Source: a virus. From it: 63,523 bases of DNA. A program made the translations under genes and the position numbers. The stretch is from the IMG/VR virus record IMGVR_UViG_3300046167_000749, positions 1-63,523 of that record; one strand, 5' to 3'. This document shows positions 8,660 through 17,402 of this stretch, one piece after another; positions within the stretch are counted from its first letter, which is position 1; every line of letters starts with the position of its first letter. A model generated the notes under the pieces. That model worked only from the letters and a program-made list of their open reading frames with translations. It did no database searches and was not told the DNA's origin.

Positions 8660-9405
8660 TTTCCAACTTAAGTCCAGTCCAATCAATCCCGAAGAGTCAA
8701 TGGATTAGTTTTGCTGAAGGTTCTGCATCTGTAGCACCCGTTGCATCGGACTTTCCATTGCAAGTCCTTGGTGCAGATCACAACTTAAATAATATAAGTG
8801 GTGGTGATCCGACTAATGGATTTGATCCATGGGTATCAGACATTCTGGTATATCCGACAAGTGACTATTGGGAAACTTTGCTTAACGGGGATAGGGTAAG
8901 ACCATATATTGATTTAAGTATATCTGAGTATAATACATTAAGGCTACCATCTGCTGTGCATAATTACGATTTATATGCCGACACGGGTAAATTTTATGAA
9001 GATGTTGTAATAGATGGCTCACTTACAATTGGAACTACAACAATTAATGGAAGCAATATAAGTATCTCTGGAGATTTAACTTGCGATAAAGTTATAGCAA
9101 ATACCCTAACAGGTAGTGCAAATACAAAAACCCCGTTGCTTGAAATAACATCTGATGCAACATTTAATAATGATCACACGGGATACATATATCAATGTAA
9201 GCCCTCGAGTAGCAATTTGAATATAACCCTTCCAGCAACTTCAGATATTGGGGTAGCGTTTACAGTCAACAACTGCGTAGCGGGCAAGACCGTGACCTTC
9301 CCCAATTTAATTAATGCAAGGGGAACAGTTTTAGGGGAGCAGTTTTCTGCAGCTACTATTTATTGGGATGGGAGTGCGTGGTATGGCATTGGAGACTTGG
9401 TATGA
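8656..9405 (+). CDS. Tail fibre-type protein
   Basis: 249 residues. The middle holds the DGSLTIGTTTINGSNISISGDL pattern seen in collar and fibre shafts of many phages, followed by a C-terminal domain common in fibres of aquatic phages (TGYIYQCKPSSSNLNITLPA...GKTVTFPN) that ends in a WDGSAWYGIGDL tip-like segment. Overlaps both neighbours by ATGA. Confidence 0.65.
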   Translation: MISNLSPVQSIPKSQWISFAEGSASVAPVASDFPLQVLGADHNLNNISGGDPTNGFDPWVSDILVYPTSDYWETLLNGDRVRPYIDLSISEYNTLRLPSAVHNYDLYADTGKFYEDVVIDGSLTIGTTTINGSNISISGDLTCDKVIANTLTGSANTKTPLLEITSDATFNNDHTGYIYQCKPSSSNLNITLPATSDIGVAFTVNNCVAGKTVTFPNLINARGTVLGEQFSAATIYWDGSAWYGIGDLV

Positions 9406-10187
9406 TTTTGGCGCATGGAGGAGTTCAGGGGGATGTCTCAACTGAGAGATTGCCCGCAGATGCAGTACCAGCAGTATTTGCATACTCTTTAAATAGAAAG
9501 CTTAGAAAGTTATATTCAGGAGAGTATTTCCGTTATAGGCAGGCAAGTGGTGGTGAGTTTGATTACCCAAGCAACACACCTAACCTAACTGAAGATGTTT
9601 TCATAACTACTATATATGATCAAGCGGTCGGCTATGGTGTACAACATGCTGTACAAGTCAACCAAAGCTTACAGCCAAAACTTGAATTAGTTGGTTCTAA
9701 CTATCGGGCTGTTTTTAATCAGCAAGAGTATTTGGATGTTCCTAGTTCTGGATCGGGTGTTTCTGAACTTGGTCAAGATTTTACAATAACCGCTATAGGG
9801 GATGGTGGAGACTTTCCGCGCCCAATGATTGGCATTTGGGGAACTACGGATCGCATAACGGTAGAGCCAAGCGACCAAGCTACACGATTTACTTTTAATA
9901 ATAACCTTGGGACAATTTTAGACCAAGACGGCAGGGTTACACAGTGCAGATCGGGTTACGACCCAAAGCAGAATAATCATAGAGTCTTAACTATAAAAAC
10001 AGGTAGTTCCCATGGGCATATAACTACAACCTCACAAACACCCACATTTTCAAACATTTCCATAGGGCGAGAGGATCAAAGGTTATACAAAGGTGCATTC
10101 ACTGAAGTCACAATGCACTTAGGTAACTTAACGGAATTAGGATCAGATCAATTATTTCAAACAACAAGGACATATTATGGCGATTGA
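9402..10187 (+). CDS. Carbohydrate-binding fibre protein, arabinofuranosidase B-like fold
   Basis: 261 residues from the ATG at 9402, chosen because it forms an ATGA overlap with the previous stop; the longer frame from 9363 begins inside the upstream gene. The N-terminal region, DAVPAVFAYSLNRKLRKLYSGEY, with ITTIYDQAVGYG resembles the 'AAYSLR..YSG..IRVRR ... WYDQSGNG' pattern of alpha-L-arabinofuranosidase B-like/LamG-type lectins in aquatic phages. It is most likely a sugar-binding domain. Catalysis is not demonstrated. Confidence 0.6.
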   Translation: MILAHGGVQGDVSTERLPADAVPAVFAYSLNRKLRKLYSGEYFRYRQASGGEFDYPSNTPNLTEDVFITTIYDQAVGYGVQHAVQVNQSLQPKLELVGSNYRAVFNQQEYLDVPSSGSGVSELGQDFTITAIGDGGDFPRPMIGIWGTTDRITVEPSDQATRFTFNNNLGTILDQDGRVTQCRSGYDPKQNNHRVLTIKTGSSHGHITTTSQTPTFSNISIGREDQRLYKGAFTEVTMHLGNLTELGSDQLFQTTRTYYGD

Positions 10188-10737
10188 AGAGGTACAATCT
10201 AACGGAGCAGATTATGCTAGCGGGCTACCAAGTTCTCAAAAGGTTATTAGCCTACGCAAGTACACTTCCGACGATCCATTAACTTGGAATCAAAATGATA
10301 ATAATTTTGAAATTCTTAGGGCTACCCTTAATGATGTTATAAGCACGGTCAATGCGATAGATACATCTTCTCTAGTTACGCAAGTTGCATCGCTTGATTC
10401 TAGGCTATCTTCCATCGAGTCCGATAATATAACTAACAAAGCAGACATAAGCAGTCTCAATCAACATATAGCGGAGATAAAGACCGAGCATGTTGCTAGA
10501 ACTTATGTTCGAAATCATGTTTTGATCAAATGGAAAACTACAACAACACAAAGCCAAAAGGACGAAGTGACTACTGCATTAGGCTTAGTATATGATTCGG
10601 ATGTACCATTGACTTCTTTTAAGAAATACTTGCTTCCGCTTGACGGCAGGAGTGATGCTGGAATTGTAGTTCCTATACTTTCTTTACATGAATATGTAGA
10701 TATTGCGGATTATAACGGAACCTCAGCAAGTTATTAA
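10177..10737 (+). CDS. Fibre-associated protein with coiled-coil middle
   Basis: 186 residues, family not recognised. Residues about 65-110 form a heptad-like trimerisation stretch (TQVASLDSRLSSIESDNITN, SLNQHIAEIKTEH), followed by a compact C-terminal domain. Starts 11 bases inside the previous gene. Confidence 0.6.
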   Translation: MAIEEVQSNGADYASGLPSSQKVISLRKYTSDDPLTWNQNDNNFEILRATLNDVISTVNAIDTSSLVTQVASLDSRLSSIESDNITNKADISSLNQHIAEIKTEHVARTYVRNHVLIKWKTTTTQSQKDEVTTALGLVYDSDVPLTSFKKYLLPLDGRSDAGIVVPILSLHEYVDIADYNGTSASY

Positions 10738-10750
10738 TTCGACTCCAAGT

Positions 10751-10772
10751 GTAACACTAATTATACTATAAC
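10751..10772 (+). promoter_or_regulatory. GTAAC-N12-ATAAC element
   Basis: GTAACAC at 10751 and ATAAC at 10768 are 17 nt apart, with a TATACT hexamer between them (10763-10768). The ATG is at 10774. It is the only gap in this gene block, which fits an internal transcription start. Confidence 0.45.
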
Positions 10773-10773
10773 A

Positions 10774-11238
10774 ATGTTTGAGCTACTGACATTATTTTTA
10801 ACCGGAGGAGGTTCAGCAGCTATGGGTAGTATACTAAAGGGTGTGTTTGGAGCCATTACAGACTCACGCCAACAGAAGTATGAAATGGAAATGGCAAGGG
10901 AATGCAGAGCAAATGAACAAGCACTTAAGTTTCAACAATCACTCAATAGTGGCCCTGGTGGTGCGTTCACTCGCGCTACTCGCCGTATGCTCGCTCTTAT
11001 CGGCATGTGTACCTTCTCGTTCGTCACCTGTATTACCACCGTCTACCCAAGCGTTCCACTCCTTACAACTACAAACATTACAGGAGAGGGAAAAAGAGAA
11101 TTTTTATTCGGACTCGTCAGTTTTCCGGCAGAGCAAGCCCCTATGGTCGTTACCACGGGTTCAATAAGTCTTTTTAGCTGTTCTGTGGTATTGCCCATGA
11201 TTATTGGATTTTATTTTACACCAGGAGGCAGAACATGA
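10774..11238 (+). CDS. Membrane protein with amphipathic N-terminus, possible holin
   Basis: 154 residues. The GGG/AMGSILKGVFGAITDSRQQK start and the following charged helix match a widespread phage membrane-protein layout, in which a glycine-rich amphipathic start precedes a soluble helix and then membrane helices. Two hydrophobic segments are visible, at about 72-90 and 125-148. Candidate roles are holin or an inner-membrane channel for DNA entry. Its coding end carries AGGAGG, a good Shine-Dalgarno sequence for the next gene at 11235. Confidence 0.65.
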   Translation: MFELLTLFLTGGGSAAMGSILKGVFGAITDSRQQKYEMEMARECRANEQALKFQQSLNSGPGGAFTRATRRMLALIGMCTFSFVTCITTVYPSVPLLTTTNITGEGKREFLFGLVSFPAEQAPMVVTTGSISLFSCSVVLPMIIGFYFTPGGRT

Positions 11239-12002
11239 ATTGGGAAGAATTTAATGATGTAACACGAACTTATCTTTTAGTGGATAGCGAAAGAAAAGGT
11301 AGGGGTGTGCAAAACTACATAGATCGCATGATTGTTGCATCTGTTATTGATATGCAAAGATACATTCCTGCGTTAAGAGCAAATCAGTATAAGTTTTACT
11401 CTCCTTCTAATCTTGTAGAGCCTTCTCCTAGTGACTTAAGTTCAGTGAACTCAGAAGACTTGAATGTGCATCAGGGATCATTTACCACAGGTAAAACTCG
11501 GATTAAGCAAGTAGTTATCAGGAGAATACCCACAGAAGATAATGGGCAAGAAACCTCAAAGTATTACTACCCATCAACCATTCCATGGGAGACAAGATTC
11601 GTATTAATTGATGGAGGTATTGCCGAAAGAACGACTGGGATACCCGGCAGAATTACATTCGGATCTGATAAATTCTGGACGGGGCCAAAGTTAACAAATG
11701 AGGAAGCCATGTATATTTATTATGAAGGTGAAAATCATTACACACCAATTTTCAAAGCCACCACATCCGAAAAAGCCACTCCCGTTGTATTTGACGACAT
11801 GGTGGCGAAAGCGTCCGCTGATTATACAAAAGCCCATTTAGCACGCGAAGTTGACAACGATTTAACACAATATCAATCCTACCTAGCTATGTATACAAAA
11901 GCGCGAGCCCAAGTATTTTTGAATGAAAAAGAATACCAAAGCTCATCAATTGAGCAGGTTATCAGTAGTGGTGTAGGAGCAGGAGGATTTATAATAGGAT
12001 GA
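11235..12002 (+). CDS. Head-tail adaptor / tail tube A-like protein (tentative)
   Basis: 255 residues. The N-terminal helix, WEEFNDVTRTYLLVDSERKG, with an early helical region and the C-terminal YTKAHLAREVDNDLTQYQSYL helix fit the helical-bundle adaptor proteins of podoviruses (gp11/gp4-like), which also precede the nozzle gene. The call rests on shape and order, not on a recognised signature. Its start is preceded by AGGAGG at a 6-base spacing, unusual here because most starts lack such a site. Confidence 0.5.
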   Translation: MNWEEFNDVTRTYLLVDSERKGRGVQNYIDRMIVASVIDMQRYIPALRANQYKFYSPSNLVEPSPSDLSSVNSEDLNVHQGSFTTGKTRIKQVVIRRIPTEDNGQETSKYYYPSTIPWETRFVLIDGGIAERTTGIPGRITFGSDKFWTGPKLTNEEAMYIYYEGENHYTPIFKATTSEKATPVVFDDMVAKASADYTKAHLAREVDNDLTQYQSYLAMYTKARAQVFLNEKEYQSSSIEQVISSGVGAGGFIIG

Positions 12003-12547
12003 GTGGAAGAACTACATTAAAAACTTATTTTTTAACTGGGTCATCCCCAACGGAAGCTAATTTCGCTGATCTTATTGATAGCGTATTAGTTCTATCGGAA
12101 GACATAACGGGCAGTCTTGCCTCAACATCCGATACGCTTGCTCTCTCAGCAAGTGCAGGTAAAACCTTAAATGACTCTATAACGGGAATAGATAGTCGGG
12201 TAACTGCATTAGAAGGCGCGGATAATAATTTTGCTTCTAATTACTACACTAAATCAGAGGTAGATACTAATATTTCTGCTGTAGGCAATCAATTTAACAC
12301 CCTTCCATATGCGGGACAAATATCCGCTATTGATACAAGAGTTTCTAGCTTAGAGTCTTCTTCCTCGAGCTACGCAAGTTCAGTCCACGCACATACTGTA
12401 AGCGATATAACAGGACTGCAAGATGCATTAGATTTAAAGGCAACGATTACATTTGTACGCGAGATTGAGTCTGCCTTAATTGCTACCATAAATAGCTTAG
12501 AGGTCGGGATGAATCAGCAGAGGTGGCATCCCTTCAGTCTCAGGTAA
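11999..12547 (+). CDS. Tail fibre, N-terminal part (split by a frame shift)
   Basis: 182 residues ending in an out-of-frame tail. MSGRTTLKTYFLTGSSPTEA is the anchor-type N-terminus of a fibre, followed by coiled-coil shaft sequence (GIDSRVTALEGADNN, VSSLESSSSS). Near 12508 the frame slips by -1 (TCGGGATG). With one more G, NSLEVG continues as DESAEVASLQSQV in the frame of the next ORF, so 11999-14307 is probably one gene of about 769 residues. Confidence 0.65.
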   Translation: MSGRTTLKTYFLTGSSPTEANFADLIDSVLVLSEDITGSLASTSDTLALSASAGKTLNDSITGIDSRVTALEGADNNFASNYYTKSEVDTNISAVGNQFNTLPYAGQISAIDTRVSSLESSSSSYASSVHAHTVSDITGLQDALDLKATITFVREIESALIATINSLEVGMNQQRWHPFSLR

Positions 12548-14307
12548 ATGTAATTAATACGACTATTTCCGGATTACCTACAACATCTGATCTTGATGGT
12601 AAAGCTAGCACATCTCATTCTCATACGGTAAGTGATATTTCAGATATTAGTTCTGCCTACTATAATAAAACACAGACCGACGTTTTATTATCTAATGTTC
12701 AACCTAGTGCGCACACACACACTGAATCCGAAATAACTGATTTAGATAAATACACTAAAGCACAGACAGACTTAAAGTTTACAGATCATAATAATCTTAC
12801 AAATAATCCACATAATGTAACAAAGGCACAAGTAAGTCTTGGAAATGTGGAAAACTTGTCAGTGGCAGATTTATTTGCAACTCCTCAGGCGCAAGCATTC
12901 GCTACCGATGTAGAGCTTCAAGCTGTAAGTCTTGCAAGTAGTACACATATATCTTCTACAAATAATCCACATAATGTAACAAAAGCACAAGTAAGTTTAG
13001 GGAATGTACCTAATATAAACTTTCAAAGCTTGCTCGATACACACTTAAATGCATCTAATCCGCATAATATAAATCTAACATATTTTGATGTGTATTCTCG
13101 TGCCGAAACAGATACAAGAGTCGTACATTATATAGATACTTTAAGGTATGCTTTCAAGCCCACCACACCTACAGATGGTGCTGGTGCAGTAGGTGACATT
13201 GCGTATGATAATACAGGGCTATACTTTAAGTTTGGGGCTACAGATTGGAGGCAAATATTAGCAAGTAAAACATTCAATGATGGTTCTGCTGGTAGTAAGT
13301 TTGAGATTGAAACACCAAAGTTTGAAATAACAACGGCAGGAGGAACAAATTTATTTGCGATAGATAGTACCACAAATACTACAAGTATAAATACTGCTAT
13401 TGTTTCTATAGGTGGTGCTACAAGTATTGATAATACTCTTAATGTAACAGGCGCAGTTTCTCTCGGTGGTGATACAAATATATCTGGCCAAGTTAGCATT
13501 AGTAGCGGTTTAACCACACAAGGCGCAGTATCAATTAATAACACTCTTAATGTATCTGCTCATTCAATTTTAAGTACATTGCGAGCCACCACCGCAACAG
13601 TTGATTCATTAGATTCCGGTAGTGGAGTAATTCAAACCACGGGTCAAATATTAGGTGGAGCTACTACCGTTACTTCCCTCAGTGCAGGTTCAGGAGCAAT
13701 TTCTACCACAGGTACATTATCCACAGGAGGCGCAACAGTTACTTCACTTAGTGCGGGGAGTGGTAGCATATCTACTACAGGCACACTTTCAACCGGCGGT
13801 GCGACCGTTACATCATTATCAGCAGGATCTGGTGAAGTCTCAACAACTGGGGCAATTAAAGGTGGCACGATCGAGCCAAACAATAAAGTTAAGGCACAAA
13901 CTGGGGACTTGATCCTAGAGGGTAAGGACGGGGATGACGTTCAGGTGAATGACATCTTAAAGGTAATAAATAATGCAGAAATTAGCGGAAGCACAACTAT
14001 TGGAACTTCTTCCGTTAACGCAAATTTAGTAGTTAATGGTAACACTACGATTAGTGGAGATCTTACAATCAATGGAACAACCACAACAATTGATACGACT
14101 AATCTATTAATTGAAGATAATATGGTTGTTCTTAATAAGAATCAGACGGGAACGCCTCCTACTACACTTGATTCTGGTATTGAGGTGGAGCGTGGAAATT
14201 CCACTAATGCGAAGCTCTATTGGGATGAGGCCGCTGATAAGTGGAAGGTTAATCTTGGTGGAACCGTAAAAACCTTGGCATTTACTGAAGATGCATATTC
14301 GCAGTAA
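12523..14307 (+). CDS. Tail fibre shaft and tip (C-terminal part of the split fibre)
   Basis: 594 residues from a GTG that is probably not a real start (see the preceding gene). It contains NNPHNVTKAQVSLGNV repeats, a common fibre motif, at 12805-13010, and then three copies of a 24-residue beta repeat (SLSAGSG-ISTTGTLSTGGATVT) at about 13630-13860. The C-terminal domain, GDLTINGTTTTIDTTNLLIEDN followed by KNQTGTPPTTLDSGIEVERG, is widespread in fibres of aquatic phages. Function: host attachment. It ends 1 base into the next ATG. Confidence 0.75.
   Translation: MASLQSQVNVINTTISGLPTTSDLDGKASTSHSHTVSDISDISSAYYNKTQTDVLLSNVQPSAHTHTESEITDLDKYTKAQTDLKFTDHNNLTNNPHNVTKAQVSLGNVENLSVADLFATPQAQAFATDVELQAVSLASSTHISSTNNPHNVTKAQVSLGNVPNINFQSLLDTHLNASNPHNINLTYFDVYSRAETDTRVVHYIDTLRYAFKPTTPTDGAGAVGDIAYDNTGLYFKFGATDWRQILASKTFNDGSAGSKFEIETPKFEITTAGGTNLFAIDSTTNTTSINTAIVSIGGATSIDNTLNVTGAVSLGGDTNISGQVSISSGLTTQGAVSINNTLNVSAHSILSTLRATTATVDSLDSGSGVIQTTGQILGGATTVTSLSAGSGAISTTGTLSTGGATVTSLSAGSGSISTTGTLSTGGATVTSLSAGSGEVSTTGAIKGGTIEPNNKVKAQTGDLILEGKDGDDVQVNDILKVINNAEISGSTTIGTSSVNANLVVNGNTTISGDLTINGTTTTIDTTNLLIEDNMVVLNKNQTGTPPTTLDSGIEVERGNSTNAKLYWDEAADKWKVNLGGTVKTLAFTEDAYSQ
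13630..13860 (+). repeat. Three tandem 72-base protein-coding repeats in the fibre
   Basis: Each unit encodes SLSAGSGxISTTGTLSTGGATVT with small changes. The copies are close at protein level but differ at many third codon positions (for example GGAGGCGCAACAGTT versus GGCGGTGCGACCGTT). The repeat is therefore held by selection on protein, not by recent DNA duplication. Confidence 0.7.
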
Positions 14308-16319
14308 TGGCAAAAGCAAAGAGATATAAGCATGTAACTATCCACCCATCGCAAGGTGGCGCATTAATTGGGTCTACCTCTGACGACATTCCATTAACAC
14401 AAGGATCTAACTATTTAGCATCTTCTGCAAATTACACTGAAAAGTTAAACTTCAGAAGAGAAGTTGATGGAGAAGTAAGAAGAGAAGGTTGGGAATTATT
14501 TGCACCAACAGGAAATGATGATGCTATATCTAGTCAATTTCCAATAAGGGGAATATATCAATTTACGGGCACGGACGGTACTCCGGTTTTAATCGCTATA
14601 GCTGGAAATAAAGTTCTTAAATTAGAATCTGGCGACAGAAGGTTTGCCATTAATTACGGGCAAGACTTATTGAACCCTGATCCCATAGATGAGTATGCAA
14701 CTATTGATGGGGTTGATGCACCCGAACCATCTATTTCTTCTGTTGATTACTTTAATAACGATGCTGATGATTTTACTTGGTCTACAATTTACACTTTTGA
14801 AAATCATATGGATGCAAAAGAATCCGATGGAACATACAAAGATCCATACGAAGGTGGAGCATATAGATGGGAATTTGTAGAAATAAGAAATCACTTAATA
14901 ATAAATAATGGAATAGATCTACCTATCGTTTATAAGAGTGAGTATAATTTGGCTTATCCGTTATACGGATTAAGGGAAAATGGAGTGATGTCGGTTGGTA
15001 CGATAGCAAATTTTCAAGACAGATTGTTTTGCGGAGATTTAACAGTTATATCATCTGGGTTTGATGAGTGGTTTGAAGACGCAACTGACCCATATGCAAC
15101 ATTTAACCAAACTGGAGAAAGATATGTAGGTACAGATCATCCACTGCTGGGTACCGTCCAGACCCAAAGATACCAATACAGAATAGTGTACTCAGCTGAA
15201 GGCGACCCTAAGCTATTTAACGCAGGAATAGAAGAGGGTAGTTCAATTATTTCAGAATCAGGTGGATTGCCAGGAACTTTAACAGTTAATTCCTCGGGGG
15301 AATATTTATTTAATTATACTTATGACTTTGCCATAGACACACCCGCTAGCCTATACCAAGAAAGAAACTTTGGTATTTTTGGAGGCGATGAGCATGTTGG
15401 TTTGTTCTTAGATAGTTTAGGTGCTATAAAATTTGATGATGAAAATTTCACTTCTCAAAATAGAGTGGAGGCACTCAAGAGATTAGATGCAAGATTTCCC
15501 GGTCGAAATGCTAGTCTAGGTTCAGCATTTCCAGATGACGCTGGCGATTTTTTAGAGTCTGAAATTTTAGTTGAGCAGATCTCAGCGATAGAAACAAGTG
15601 GTATATTTTTTGAGAAGTTGACAGGTAAAAACCTTAAGTTTGTTAATAAAAGTGGAGCGAATATCCAACTTTTAGATCCACAATCTGGTCTTTCTTTGGG
15701 TGCGGGAACATACTCAATGGTTTTGCGACCATACGCAGAGCAAACAAGAAGACCTGCACAATTCCAAGAGTTCTCGCAGGATGGCACTAGAATATTAAAG
15801 ATGAAGGAACTGGCAGACAAACTAGTGGTTTATCGCGATTCAGGTTTTTTCTTTTTGACTAATTCTAATAGTACGCTTCAACCGTTTGCCGTTGATCCTA
15901 GATACACTGGGGGAAGAAATGCTGATTTCAGAAACACTGTAATACAAGTCTCGGGGAACCATCACTTGTTCATGGGAAATTCAGGAGTATATAAAATTAA
16001 CAGATCCTCAACTGAGCCTCAACCCGTAAGGACATTTGAGCTCGGTCCGACATTCTGGCAGATGATACCACCCGAGCTTTCTGAATTTGTTTACACTGTA
16101 GATAACCCTGTAACTCGAGAAATATTCATTAATTGCCCTCTTGGGTATAAGAAAAACTCTACAGGAGAATTAGTGGATGACTTTGGTGATAAACTGACAG
16201 AAGGTTCTCAACCTATACTTGATTGGGGCGTGATAGCTTACGACTATATTAATGAAACATTATCCCAAATAGACGCTTCTTTCACTGCTTGTGCTGCAAT
16301 AAAAAAAACCAAAGTATAA
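14307..16319 (+). CDS. Tail nozzle / tail tube B-like protein, main part
   Basis: 670 residues. The N-terminus contains LNFRREVDGEVRREGWELF; the body shows beta-propeller-like strands, SVGTIANFQDRLFCGDL and EWFEDATDPYATF, a pattern seen in podovirus nozzle/stabilisation proteins. The ORF ends in a run of eight A residues (16301-16308). Removing one A reads AIKKPKYNRVGPEQSWFIMG straight into the next ORF, so 14307-17004 is probably one gene of about 899 residues, nearer the size of T7 gp12-type nozzles. Confidence 0.6.
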   Translation: MAKAKRYKHVTIHPSQGGALIGSTSDDIPLTQGSNYLASSANYTEKLNFRREVDGEVRREGWELFAPTGNDDAISSQFPIRGIYQFTGTDGTPVLIAIAGNKVLKLESGDRRFAINYGQDLLNPDPIDEYATIDGVDAPEPSISSVDYFNNDADDFTWSTIYTFENHMDAKESDGTYKDPYEGGAYRWEFVEIRNHLIINNGIDLPIVYKSEYNLAYPLYGLRENGVMSVGTIANFQDRLFCGDLTVISSGFDEWFEDATDPYATFNQTGERYVGTDHPLLGTVQTQRYQYRIVYSAEGDPKLFNAGIEEGSSIISESGGLPGTLTVNSSGEYLFNYTYDFAIDTPASLYQERNFGIFGGDEHVGLFLDSLGAIKFDDENFTSQNRVEALKRLDARFPGRNASLGSAFPDDAGDFLESEILVEQISAIETSGIFFEKLTGKNLKFVNKSGANIQLLDPQSGLSLGAGTYSMVLRPYAEQTRRPAQFQEFSQDGTRILKMKELADKLVVYRDSGFFFLTNSNSTLQPFAVDPRYTGGRNADFRNTVIQVSGNHHLFMGNSGVYKINRSSTEPQPVRTFELGPTFWQMIPPELSEFVYTVDNPVTREIFINCPLGYKKNSTGELVDDFGDKLTEGSQPILDWGVIAYDYINETLSQIDASFTACAAIKKTKV

Positions 16320-16350
16320 TCGTGTTGGACCTGAGCAATCATGGTTTATT

Positions 16351-17004
16351 ATGGGTGTGCATCAAGGAACTACTGCTAGTGAAATATATGTAGGTACACA
16401 ACATAGGGAAGATCCGCAAGCTGGAGGTGCTTTAGTTAGATATGGTTATGGTCCACCGATTTATGGCAATACCGAGCCATATAGAGTTTATAATCGTATA
16501 GGATATGGATACTTATCCAAGATACGTAGTGGCTTAATTGACTTCGGAGATTCATTTTCGGATAAGGAGGTAAGATCGTATGTTCTTGAATTATCAAGTA
16601 AGTATGATGTGGCTCCAATAAGGGTTAAAATTAGCACTACAACAGCACCGCAAGGAACCGAGCAGGTTGAGACTATGAGTGTAATAGATGGAGTCACATA
16701 TGATTATGTTACATTAAATCAACTTAAGGATGAAAACATGATACCCTTGTATTTAAGGGCGCCTTACATAAGGGATGAAATATCTGTATTACCTCAATAT
16801 GAAAGAAGCTCTTTAAATTATATAGAGTCTGGATATGTAAAAGAAAAAACATTAGTAAATCCTGATGGTATTCAGGTGGCGAGTTTTTACATTGTATCTA
16901 GTGAAGCCAAGGTAATTGACAATCCGGTAAAATTAGTCGGTAGAACTTTTGAGGCGTCAGGAGTCAATACTAGAGCTACAACGCAAGCAACAGGGCAGGG
17001 ATGA
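16351..17004 (+). CDS. Tail nozzle-like protein, C-terminal part (split by a homopolymer shift)
   Basis: 217 residues. In-frame coding begins upstream of the ATG, at the A8 run (RVGPEQSWFIMGVHQGTTAS), so the ATG at 16351 is internal. The segment, with LDFxxxFSDKEVRSYVLELS-like beta structure, completes the preceding protein. Stop and next start overlap (ATGA at 17001). Confidence 0.55.
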   Translation: MGVHQGTTASEIYVGTQHREDPQAGGALVRYGYGPPIYGNTEPYRVYNRIGYGYLSKIRSGLIDFGDSFSDKEVRSYVLELSSKYDVAPIRVKISTTTAPQGTEQVETMSVIDGVTYDYVTLNQLKDENMIPLYLRAPYIRDEISVLPQYERSSLNYIESGYVKEKTLVNPDGIQVASFYIVSSEAKVIDNPVKLVGRTFEASGVNTRATTQATGQG

Positions 17005-17339
17005 GTGCAATAATTAGACCATTTGAAAGAACAACGGAGGCATCATTTCCCGAAAACGAAATGCTTCCTAAGAAATCGGAAGATGAAACAAAGTTCGATA
17101 AAAGATTTTCTGAATGGTGGGATGATGTAAAGTTAAACTTGGCTAGGCTAGATGACCAAATGTCAAAATACATTAAATCTGACCTAACCGAAAAAGTTAA
17201 TGAGGCTAGAAATAAAGCTGAAATTGATTTAGCTCAAGTCGATGATGCATCAAAGGCAAAAACGGCTTTATTATCAAGTGATGTTATTTTGTTACAAAAT
17301 GAAATTAACGCAATTAAAGCAAATTTATACTCTCAGTGA
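17001..17339 (+). CDS. Small coiled-coil virion protein
   Basis: 112 residues. A predicted helical coiled coil occupies the second half (LTEKVNEARNKAEIDLAQVD ... LQNEINAIKANLYS). The N-terminus contains FDKRFSEWWDDVKLNLARLD. The family is not recognised. It closes the nozzle block before the regulatory element at 17370. Confidence 0.6.
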   Translation: MSAIIRPFERTTEASFPENEMLPKKSEDETKFDKRFSEWWDDVKLNLARLDDQMSKYIKSDLTEKVNEARNKAEIDLAQVDDASKAKTALLSSDVILLQNEINAIKANLYSQ

Positions 17340-17369
17340 TGAACACCCAAAATAATATTTGCCTAGATT

Positions 17370-17391
17370 GTAACAATAATATTATAGTTAC
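17370..17391 (+). promoter_or_regulatory. GTAAC-N12-GTTAC element upstream of the esterase spike
   Basis: GTAAC at 17370 and GTTAC at 17387 are 17 nt apart in the 63-base gap before the ATG at 17403. It marks the start of the receptor-binding module block. Confidence 0.5.
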
Positions 17392-17402
17392 ATAGTATAG
17401 AT

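Noticed and set aside
11248-11270. Further GTAACACGAAC copy
   Set aside because: It lies inside the adaptor gene and lacks the second box 17 nt downstream, so it is not counted as a site. The same holds for GTAACAC copies within the giant virion gene.
13128-13544. 138-codon minus-strand ORF inside the fibre gene
   Set aside because: It mirrors the low-complexity T/S/G-rich fibre repeats on the other strand and has a valine/proline-rich shadow composition; the whole block is transcribed on the + strand.
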